In this document: one piece after another, positions 7,259 to 13,377 of the stretch
Layout of the letters: each line of letters opens with the position of its first letter
How positions within the stretch are numbered: position 1 is the stretch's first letter
Source of the DNA: Candidatus Poribacteria bacterium
GTDB taxonomy: Bacteria; Poribacteria; WGA-4E; UBA9662
Assembly (NCBI GenBank): GCA_002729015.1
Contig: PBVO01000098.1
Coordinates: 20,816 to 34,192 of the forward strand
DNA length: 13,377 bases
Direction: 5' to 3'
Notes under the pieces: generated by a model
What the model was told of the DNA's origin: nothing
Database searches by the model: none
The model's input: only the letters and a program-made list of their open reading frames with translations
Made by a program: the position numbers and the translations under genes

Positions 7259-8476
7259 CTATGGTCGAACAGCAGTACCATCAGGTCGCCGATCTGGTAT
7301 GAAATATCGGTGGCGATTAGATTCGTCTGGATCTAGTAAAGATTTGGCTTGGTCTTCATCAATGTCGATACCAAGACCAGGTTTATCATTAGCATATAGA
7401 TACCCATTCTTAATAGTTCCATGACCAGGGAAGGCTGCGAGTTCCTCTGAGCTAAAATGATTTTCTTCTTGAATACCAAAACTTGGACTGGATAAATCCA
7501 GATGACAAGCCGCCATCTGATTAACAGGATCATTGTCACCGCCTTCTTGCCAAGCTGTTTGTACACCGAACCATTCACACAACACAGCAATTTTTCGACA
7601 CTGAGTGATACCTGCACCTTTTGAAATGCGAACTCGAACAAAATCAATCAGGCGCTCAGTTACTAATGGCATCCATTCATGGGGGTTTGTAAATAACTCA
7701 CCCATAGCTTGCGGCGTTGTGCATTGGTCTCGAATCAAGCGAAACCATTGGATATGCTCAGGTGGTAGAACATCTTCTAGAAAAAAAAGCCTATACGGCT
7801 CTAGTAGTTTCGATAATTGGACTGCACTTTGTGGTCGTAAATGCTCATGGACATCATGTGTCAATTTGACGCCAAATCCTAATTTCTGACGCAGATAATC
7901 AAACATTTGGGGGATTTTTTCCAAATAGGCTTCATCATCGAATACATTTCGTCCGACAGACCAAGGAGGTTCAGGTTGAGGAGACTGATCTGCTGGCGAA
8001 AAACCACCTCCACCATATCCGCCCAACTGACACCTAATGACCTGATAGCCTTCTTCCATAAACCGTCGAATCTCGTCTTCCAGTTCTGGCAACTCTGAGC
8101 CACCTGCGTGCCCGTAACAAGGAACTGCGGAACGGCATTTTCCACCTAGTAGTTGGTAGAGTGGCAAGCCTGCGACTTTTCCCTTAATATCCCATAAAGC
8201 TACGTCAATACCACCTAAGGCTGTATTCAGGATTGAGCCGTTACGCCAATAACCACTGGTATGCACGCACTGCCAAATATCCTCAATTTGATCAACGGTT
8301 CGCCCGATTATCGTTGGTTTAATAGTTTCAACCGCTTGAATAACAGTTTCTGGATGGTTGACATCGCTGGCTGATCCTATACCATATAATCCTGGTTGAT
8401 CTGTTAAAACCTTGACAATAGTCCACATGCCGCTTCGTCTTGTCCGAATACAATCAATAGATTTTATTTTCGCCAT
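7259..8476 (-). CDS. Enolase-superfamily sugar-acid dehydratase (mannonate dehydratase/RspA-like)
   Basis: A 405-residue mandelate racemase/muconate lactonising enzyme family protein of the ManD/RspA type. The N-terminal capping domain (about 1-110) ends with ALGGIDVALWDIKGK and LYQLLGGK. The barrel carries THDVHEHL (D208, H210), FFLEDVLPPE (E234) and MGELF (E260), and D208, E234 and E260 are the expected Mg2+ ligands. The glycine-rich insertion before PWSVGRNVFDDE (about 152-185) is typical of this subgroup. Where characterised ManD enzymes have TAWHG, this one reads TAWQEGGDNDP (Q310), so a conserved histidine appears replaced. The likely chemistry is dehydration of a hexonate such as mannonate or gluconate, but the variant motif makes the substrate uncertain. 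ATG at 8476 has GGGGAA a few bases upstream. It is divergent from coaD. Confidence 0.88.
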   Translation of the reverse strand: MAKIKSIDCIRTRRSGMWTIVKVLTDQPGLYGIGSASDVNHPETVIQAVETIKPTIIGRTVDQIEDIWQCVHTSGYWRNGSILNTALGGIDVALWDIKGKVAGLPLYQLLGGKCRSAVPCYGHAGGSELPELEDEIRRFMEEGYQVIRCQLGGYGGGGFSPADQSPQPEPPWSVGRNVFDDEAYLEKIPQMFDYLRQKLGFGVKLTHDVHEHLRPQSAVQLSKLLEPYRLFFLEDVLPPEHIQWFRLIRDQCTTPQAMGELFTNPHEWMPLVTERLIDFVRVRISKGAGITQCRKIAVLCEWFGVQTAWQEGGDNDPVNQMAACHLDLSSPSFGIQEENHFSSEELAAFPGHGTIKNGYLYANDKPGLGIDIDEDQAKSLLDPDESNRHRYFIPDRRPDGTAVRP

Positions 8477-8547
8477 TTTTTCCCCATTGCTTCTTGAGAG
8501 TATAATAACTTTCCTAAAACTTGATAGATGTGCTAGGATCTAATTTC

Positions 8548-9147
8548 ATGGCATCTACTAGTTTTACCAGAACTAGTTCAGAAAAGGTACACCACTTGTT
8601 CAAAGATCCGTTACTACATGAATTACCGAAAATTGCCGTTTTCCCGGGTAGTTTTGACCCAATTACTAATGGTCATATAGACTTGATAGATCGAGCTTGT
8701 AGTTTAAGTTTGTTCGACCAGTTGATTGTAGCTATAGGCATTAATCCGGGTAAAGAGGCTCGATTTAGCTTAGAAGAACGAGTCGAGATGCTTAAATCCG
8801 TGATTCAACCTTACCCAATTGTTTCCATTGCGCCTTATGAGGGACTCACCGCTCAATACGCAATTAATTGTGGAGCCCAAACGATCATTCGTGGCTTGCG
8901 AGAGTTTTCAGATTTCGAGCGAGAATTTCAGATGGCACGTATGAACCGGCAGATTGCTCCCGAAGTAGACACTCTATTCATGATGTCTGACTTGGCACAT
9001 ACACATATCAGTTCCACACTGGCTATGGAAGTTGCGTTAATGTCTAATCCTAGAATTGATAAAAAACGGTTGATTGAAATGGTCCCACCAGTTGTAGTAG
9101 AGTTTATTCAAAGCAAATTCTACCGCGTACAGGACCCAAACATTTAA
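8548..9147 (+). CDS. coaD: Phosphopantetheine adenylyltransferase with N-terminal extension
   Basis: Transfers AMP from ATP to 4'-phosphopantetheine, giving dephospho-CoA, the penultimate step of coenzyme A synthesis. Family motifs are KIAVFPGSFDPITNGH, with the nucleotidyltransferase TNGH at residues 40-43, NPGKEARFSLEERVEML, RGLREFSDFEREFQMARMNRQ and HISST at 153-157. Bacterial CoaD is usually near 160 residues and begins at the KIAVFPGS strand; here the frame runs about 27 residues further. ATG at 8548 has AGGA nine bases upstream and is my choice (199 residues). A TTG at 8596 with AAAAGG eight bases upstream is a serious rival, and a TTG at 8521 is also in frame. After ISST the sequence reads LAMEVA, where CoaD normally has a basic residue in place of the methionine. 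It converges on era and is divergent from the dehydratase gene. Confidence 0.92.
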   Translation: MASTSFTRTSSEKVHHLFKDPLLHELPKIAVFPGSFDPITNGHIDLIDRACSLSLFDQLIVAIGINPGKEARFSLEERVEMLKSVIQPYPIVSIAPYEGLTAQYAINCGAQTIIRGLREFSDFEREFQMARMNRQIAPEVDTLFMMSDLAHTHISSTLAMEVALMSNPRIDKKRLIEMVPPVVVEFIQSKFYRVQDPNI

Positions 9148-9167
9148 AGTAATGACAGATGGGTCTG

Positions 9168-9217
9168 AGACGAATAACAGTATCAGGAACTCGATATAGA
9201 GTGATTTGTTATTGTCT
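9168..9217 (+). terminator. Possible stem-loop after coaD
   Basis: AGAC-G-AATAACA (9168-9179) pairs with TGTTATTGTCT (9207-9217), giving an 11-bp stem with one bulged G and a long 27-nt loop. It lies in the 180-bp gap between convergent coaD and era, and TTTTTT follows about 20 bases downstream. The long loop and AT-rich stem make this a weak terminator candidate. Confidence 0.25.
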
Positions 9218-9327
9218 TAGTTCATAATAATTAGTTTTTTCGGATAAACTATATTATAAGATAAGGAATATTTGCTTCTTTTTCTTATTCCCCGTCCTAT
9301 GATCAGGCCAAAAAATCTGTTTTTATC

Positions 9328-10221
9328 CTAAGCATAACCCAAATCGCGCATTTTTCTAGGGTCTCTTCGCCAATCAGATTTTACTAACACATGAAGTTCT
9401 AAAAAGATTGACTGGTCTAGGAAGTGTTCTATTTCTACTCGTGCTAATTGCCCGATTTTCCGAACCATTTGCCCTCCTTTTCCAATTAGAACTCGACGTT
9501 GGGATTCTCGTTCGACGTAGATAATAGAACGAATGTACCACTTCTTCTTATTTCTTTCAATAAACTCTTCGACTACAACACTAGTGGAATATGGTATTTC
9601 CTGCTTTGTTTGTAAAAAAACTTTTTCTCGAATAGTTTCGGAAATGAAAAACCGCTGTGGCAAGTCGCTTATTTGGTCAGCGGGAAAATACTCTGGCCCT
9701 TCAGAAATGAGACTCAAAACAGACTTTTTTAACCTGTCAATTCCATCCTCTTTCAGAGCTGAAATAGGTATAACATCCACAAATTCAAAACGCTGGTTGT
9801 AATCTTCAATGATTGGAAGGAGATGCGGTTTATCAATTCGATCAATTTTATTTAGTACCAATATTGTTTGCTGATTAGCTTGATGGATGCGATCAAGTAT
9901 TCTCGTTTCTGCTTTGGGTAATGGTTTTGTTACATCGGCCAAATAAAGGACGAGATCGGCATCTTGTATAGCAGCATAAGCTGTTCTAACCATCCAGTCG
10001 TGCAACTCGTACTTGGGAGCCAAAATACCAGGTGTGTCTAAGAAAACAATTTGGTAATTTTCTCCAGAAAGAATGCCCCGAATTTGGTTACGTGTTGTTT
10101 GGGGTTTTGGCGTTACAATGGCCAGTTTCTCACCGAGTATTGCATTCAGCAGAGTTGATTTTCCTACATTGGGTTCACCAATTATACTAACATATCCAGA
10201 TTTGAAAGAAGTTTCAGACAC
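9328..10221 (-). CDS. era: GTPase Era
   Basis: Era is an essential GTPase that binds the 3' end of 16S rRNA and assists 30S ribosome assembly. All G motifs are present: GEPNVGKS (15-22), TTR (42-44), DTPG (62-65), NKID (124-127) and SAL (154-156). The C-terminal KH RNA-binding domain carries GKGGQMVRKIG (247-257) and ends with the typical WRRDPRKMRDLGY. The 297 residues match the family. The start is GTG at 10219-10221 with GAGGGT about 11 bases upstream. It follows bioF by 29 nt on the same strand, so cotranscription is likely. This differs from the usual era neighbourhoods with rnc, ybeY or recO. Nothing in the protein looks aberrant. Confidence 0.97.
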   Translation of the reverse strand: MSETSFKSGYVSIIGEPNVGKSTLLNAILGEKLAIVTPKPQTTRNQIRGILSGENYQIVFLDTPGILAPKYELHDWMVRTAYAAIQDADLVLYLADVTKPLPKAETRILDRIHQANQQTILVLNKIDRIDKPHLLPIIEDYNQRFEFVDVIPISALKEDGIDRLKKSVLSLISEGPEYFPADQISDLPQRFFISETIREKVFLQTKQEIPYSTSVVVEEFIERNKKKWYIRSIIYVERESQRRVLIGKGGQMVRKIGQLARVEIEHFLDQSIFLELHVLVKSDWRRDPRKMRDLGYA

Positions 10222-10250
10222 TGTATTGTCTACCCTCAGTTATTAGTTTG

Positions 10251-11423
10251 TTATTTTTCAAGACAAGTAGCAAAAGCCTCAACCACCAACTTTATTTCAT
10301 GTTGAGTATGCGTCGCAATTGGACAAAGGCGTAGGCGTGCCGTATTTGGAGGTACCGTTGGAGGGCGAATAGCTGGTGCAAAAACCCCCAACTCAAGTAA
10401 TTGATCAGCAAGTTGCTTCGTTTGAAAAGAGTTGCCAACTATTACCGGTAGAATTTGTGTCTCACCGAACGGTACTGAAAATCCAAGCTGACTTAATTGC
10501 ACACGCAAGTAGTTAGCATGGCTAAGCAAACGTTGTCTGCGTTCAGGCTGAGTCGTAATTAACTCAATAGCTTTAGTCGCTGCAGCAATAACTGATGGAG
10601 GTAAACCTGTCGTGAAAATAAATGGTCGACAGCGATTAATTAGGAGATCAATCATTACTCTTTTTCCAGACACATACCCTCCCAAACCTGCAACAGCCTT
10701 GCTCAATGTTCCTACATGAATTATTCTGTCGTCCTTGAGGCCAAAGTGAGAGGTTGCTCCACCACCATCTGCTCCCAAAATGCCAAATCCATGTGCATCA
10801 TCGACAATTACATAAGCATCCCATCGATGTGCAAGCTCCAAAATCTCTGGTAGGGGGGCGACATCTCCATCCATACTAAAAACACCATCTGTGATAATCC
10901 AGCGTCGATTGCTTGCTGTTGTTTCAGAGAGGTGATAGCTTAGGTGATCTAAATCGCAGTGACGGTAAATTTGGCGATTTGCTTTACTCAATCGACAACC
11001 ATCGATTATGCTAGCATGATTAAGGGCATCACTTAGAATTAGGTCCCCAGCCTGACAAAGCGTCGATATCAAGCCTAAATTAGCTTGATATCCTGTGCTA
11101 AAGACCAAAGTTGCTTCAGTTTGTTTCAAGCCGGAGATCTGATCTTCTAACTTTTGGTATAGATTCAGATTCCCACTTAGCAATCTAGAACCACTAGCCC
11201 CTGTTCCATATTCTGATAAGGCTCTTTGTCCAGCAGCAATGACTGTTGTTTCAATGTTCAAGCCAAGATAGTTATTGGAGGCTAGCTGGATAATCTCCCT
11301 GCCGTTCATTTTTATTTTTCCTGTTGCTACTGACTCAATTTCTGGTAACCGCCGCAACAAATCATCACCATCTAAGATAGATAGTTGTTTTTCCCAGCTC
11401 TGAAAAAGATTCTCCAAGTTCAT
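10251..11423 (-). CDS. bioF: 8-amino-7-oxononanoate synthase
   Basis: A PLP-dependent alpha-oxoamine synthase that condenses pimeloyl-ACP/CoA with L-alanine in biotin synthesis. Of 390 residues, the key ones are ASNNYLGL (49-56), GTGASGSRLLSGN (73-85), LNHASIIDGCRLS with H136, VDDAHGFGILG (D208, H211), the PLP-lysine motif GTLSKAVAGLGGYVSG (K242) and AIRPPTVPPNTARLR near the C-terminus. The last motif is characteristic of BioF and separates it from 2-amino-3-ketobutyrate CoA ligase. ATG at 11423 has only a weak GAG upstream. No other biotin gene (bioA, bioB, bioD) is in the window, and I see no BirA operator in the upstream region. era lies downstream on the same strand. A related amine synthase using another acyl donor is possible but less likely. 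Confidence 0.9.
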   Translation of the reverse strand: MNLENLFQSWEKQLSILDGDDLLRRLPEIESVATGKIKMNGREIIQLASNNYLGLNIETTVIAAGQRALSEYGTGASGSRLLSGNLNLYQKLEDQISGLKQTEATLVFSTGYQANLGLISTLCQAGDLILSDALNHASIIDGCRLSKANRQIYRHCDLDHLSYHLSETTASNRRWIITDGVFSMDGDVAPLPEILELAHRWDAYVIVDDAHGFGILGADGGGATSHFGLKDDRIIHVGTLSKAVAGLGGYVSGKRVMIDLLINRCRPFIFTTGLPPSVIAAATKAIELITTQPERRQRLLSHANYLRVQLSQLGFSVPFGETQILPVIVGNSFQTKQLADQLLELGVFAPAIRPPTVPPNTARLRLCPIATHTQHEIKLVVEAFATCLEK

Positions 11424-12296
11424 TTTGTGCTCAGTATTCTGCCTTCAATTTTATCAACTGGTGAAGTATAAGGACAGCTTTAATTTAATTTTTGGCCATT
11501 TCATTAATTTTTTCAGTCTTACCAAAGCCAACTTATGATAGGCACCATTATAATTATATTTTCCTTTTTTAATTGCTTTTTATCGTTGAGCAGAATATGA
11601 TGTTCCTGCCCAACTTACAACGCTAATGCTTAAGTTGTCACTAAACTCTTCTTCGACAACTGCTTGGCCTATTAGTTCGAATGACGGGTGTTTACCAGTG
11701 AAACCAAAAGGTTATATTGCCAGATGCCACTATGGGGCAATAGAAAGAAATTAAAAAATGGTGCTCACGCTCAGGAAAATTAGGCTTTCGCGCCACTTTT
11801 AACTATTTCTCTAAATTGGATTAGATTAGAGACAAAAACTGAAATAAGAATGGATTCTCTGATTTTTGTTTGCTTTTCGAAGAAAATGAAAAAGGTATAA
11901 GTTATAGTAATGCTAATCAGAAAATGTTAGGTAGAGCTAATACGTTACGAAAGAATTGGTAAAGCGACTGAGCTAGATAATAAGAATAGTGTGGTAAAAA
12001 TATGTAAAAAGTCGTCCAGTTTGAAAAAAATTGTTTTGCCGATAGGTGAATTCAACAGGAAACGGCAGTCAATGGAAAGTTTTTTGACAATGATAGATAG
12101 GCAGTACTGGGTATTCATTACTGGCCTCATCCCAATAGGGAAATCTGGCTTTGTATTCATTCTAATGTTACGGGAATGATACACTCCCAATCAGCACCAA
12201 AGCTCTTTATGCTCCTTATTTCATAGAGGTGAATTTGCTTTTTGTAATCCTAACGTATATGGTTTAGTGTTTTTGAACCTAAAAGATTAAATAAAG
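11424..12296 (+). other. Gene-poor interval of about 870 bp
   Basis: No credible gene was found on either strand. The longest frames (81 residues minus, 62 residues plus, both around 11945-12190) overlap each other and match nothing I recognise. A small hairpin is formed by TATTGCC (11715-11721) and GGCAATA (11736-11742). The segment must hold the bioF-era promoter at its left end and the dioxygenase promoter at its right end, but I could not pick either with confidence. The DNA is AT-rich and has many stop codons in all frames. It could be decayed coding sequence or hold an unrecognised small RNA. Confidence 0.5.
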
Positions 12297-13031
12297 ATGT
12301 TAGACAAAAAACAGGTAGAATTTTTCCATCAAAATGGTTATTTAATGGTAGATGGTCTATACAATCAACAACAGATTGATCAATTAGAAGAAGCTTATGA
12401 CGCTTCGATTCCAGGACGAATGCGAGATTTCACACATGGCGATTGGAAGCAAAATGAGCCCGAAGCTGCGGCTGTTTACGGGCTACATGACGTTCAACGC
12501 TTCCACTCTAACTGGACTCGCTTCATGTTGAGCCACGAACCTCTGATAAAGGTTTTGGTGGATTTGATGGGACCGAATGTCCAACTCCACCACACGAAAT
12601 TGTTCTATAAAGGTACGGGTAAAGGAATTGGGTTCCCGATGCACCAAGATGCAGCTTGGATGAAGCATGAGCAAGACTCACTATTGGCAGCCATTATTCA
12701 CCTCACTGATGCAACCGAAGAGATGGGCTGTCTGAAGATTTATCCTAAAAGCCATAAGTTAGGACATCTTCCCGTCTTCAACCAACGGGGCCGTTACCTT
12801 GACCCGGACGACTACCCAATCGACCAAGCTACTGCTGTCCCGGCCAAGCGAGGTCAAGTTTTGTTTTTTCACTATTTGACCATTCATGGCTCCGACATCA
12901 ACTACAGTAAACAGATCCGTAAGACGGTATTGATTCAGGTAAATGACCCTGCCGATAAAAGCATCAATGGCCAACATGATGGAGGACACGGCCAAGGGTT
13001 GATGTTGGCCGGTTGTAGTACTCGGGACTGA
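12297..13031 (+). CDS. Phytanoyl-CoA dioxygenase (PhyH) family protein
   Basis: A non-haem Fe(II)/2-oxoglutarate-dependent oxygenase of 244 residues. The iron-binding facial triad is visible as MHQDAAW (H116, D118) and LTIHGSDIN (H197). R208 in QIRKTVLIQV would bind the 2-oxoglutarate carboxylate. N-terminal FFHQNGYLMVDGL (9-21) and GCLKIYPKSHKLGHLP (144-159, the usual G.l...PGSH.xG segment) are also family hallmarks. An in-frame TAA at 12288-12290 fixes ATG 12297 as the first start; the ribosome-binding site is poor. Members hydroxylate or halogenate many small molecules, and large paralogue sets occur in marine candidate phyla, so the true substrate is unlikely to be phytanoyl-CoA. There is no signal peptide. 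It stands alone, with about 870 bp of non-coding DNA before it and an inverted repeat after it. Confidence 0.9.
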   Translation: MLDKKQVEFFHQNGYLMVDGLYNQQQIDQLEEAYDASIPGRMRDFTHGDWKQNEPEAAAVYGLHDVQRFHSNWTRFMLSHEPLIKVLVDLMGPNVQLHHTKLFYKGTGKGIGFPMHQDAAWMKHEQDSLLAAIIHLTDATEEMGCLKIYPKSHKLGHLPVFNQRGRYLDPDDYPIDQATAVPAKRGQVLFFHYLTIHGSDINYSKQIRKTVLIQVNDPADKSINGQHDGGHGQGLMLAGCSTRD

Positions 13032-13111
13032 GTTAACTAGTTACTGTATCGATGTCGGCTAGAAATCTCCTACCTTTTTGCTAAGCCTGATGGTTCCTAT
13101 GACAACCGTAC
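13032..13111 (+). other. Short spacer between the dioxygenase gene and the inverted repeat
   Basis: Eighty bases follow the dioxygenase stop codon before the left repeat arm begins. No gene, clear terminator or target-site duplication is visible. The outer flank of the right arm lies beyond the window, so duplication of the target cannot be tested here. Confidence 0.4.
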
Positions 13112-13377
13112 TCCTGACGCCAGGCACTTAGCATCTTTCTTGCCGAAAACCGATAGGATTGGAACAATCGCACGTTGATGGGATAGTTAGATACTAATAA
13201 TGGCCCCGATCCTGACTGACTGCGACTATTTTCTCTTTCTCGTTCTGTCTGTGTAACACAGCAGTCGTCAGTTAGTGTGGTGAGGCCATTATTAGTATCC
13301 AACTATCCCATCAACTTGCGATTGTTCCAATCCTATCGGTTTTCGGCAAGAAAGATGCTAAGTGCCTGGCGTCAGGA
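13112..13377. repeat. Long near-perfect inverted repeat (fold-back, MITE-like)
   Basis: Positions 13112-13205 are the reverse complement of 13284-13377 over 94 bp with only two mismatches (13173/13316 and 13189/13300). The 78-bp centre contains a further imperfect pairing (13212-13220 with 13267-13275), so the whole 266-bp unit can fold into one long hairpin. No protein of its own is credible: a 73-residue frame crosses it but is an accident of the repeat. The right arm reaches the last base of the window, so the true outer end may lie further out. It resembles a non-autonomous miniature transposable element or an intergenic palindromic repeat. If the source contig ends here, an assembly break or fold-back artefact is also possible. 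Confidence 0.85.

Noticed and set aside
7605..8145. Open frames of 88-94 residues on both strands inside the dehydratase gene
   Set aside because: They lie wholly within a well-supported enolase-superfamily gene in other frames and show no family motif or ribosome-binding site.
11660..11700. TTCGAAT resembling a tRNA T-loop
   Set aside because: No surrounding acceptor, D or anticodon stem could be formed; not a tRNA.
11945..12190. 81-residue minus and 62-residue plus frames in the gap before the dioxygenase gene
   Set aside because: They overlap each other, start at weak codons and resemble no family; treated as chance frames.
13081..13302. 73-residue minus-strand frame
   Set aside because: It runs through the inverted repeat, and its sequence is explained by the repeat structure.
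1..13377. CRISPR array, defence island or prophage
   Set aside because: No regularly spaced direct repeats, Cas, restriction, toxin-antitoxin, integrase or phage structural genes were recognised.

Overview
This window looks like chromosomal DNA from an uncultured, fairly AT-rich bacterium (roughly 40% GC by eye). Three housekeeping genes (coaD, era, bioF) sit among accessory enzymes: a type I sulfatase, a ThuA-like protein, a phytanoyl-CoA-dioxygenase-like protein, a mannonate-dehydratase-like enolase, a Dabb protein and a sulfotransferase. That mix is frequent in marine planctomycete/verrucomicrobial genomes and in candidate phyla such as Poribacteria. No gene here fixes the lineage, so the placement is an inference. 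Non-ATG starts are common: TTG for the first two genes, GTG for the MobA-like gene and era.

Layout: A Cys/Met-metabolism PLP enzyme (60-1178, minus) diverges from a cytoplasmic-looking sulfatase (1340-2581, plus). A small Dabb protein (2673-2972) and a MobA/MocA-like nucleotidyltransferase (3243-3851) follow on the plus strand. A strong 20-bp hairpin (3862-3918) separates these from a block of minus-strand genes. In transcription order these are an enolase-superfamily sugar-acid dehydratase (8476-7259), a type III polyketide synthase homologue (7048-5987), a sulfotransferase 20 nt behind it (5966-4932) and a ThuA-like protein (4730-3927). coaD (8548-9147, plus) diverges from the dehydratase and converges on era (10221-9328). 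era lies 29 nt behind bioF (11423-10251), so the two are probably cotranscribed. About 870 bp without a recognisable gene precede a PhyH-type Fe(II)/2-oxoglutarate dioxygenase (12297-13031). The window ends inside a nearly perfect 94-bp inverted repeat (13112-13205 / 13284-13377).

How the genes fit together: The only tight functional unit that looks non-routine is the type III PKS plus sulfotransferase pair. It reads as a minimal route to a sulfated polyketide, or one in which sulfation activates the product for a later step. The sulfatase, dehydratase and ThuA-like gene fit breakdown of sulfated or acidic carbohydrates, but they are not one operon. The terminal inverted repeat looks like a fold-back or MITE-like repeat and may be why the assembled sequence stops there. 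No tRNA, rRNA, CRISPR array, transposase or integrase was recognised.
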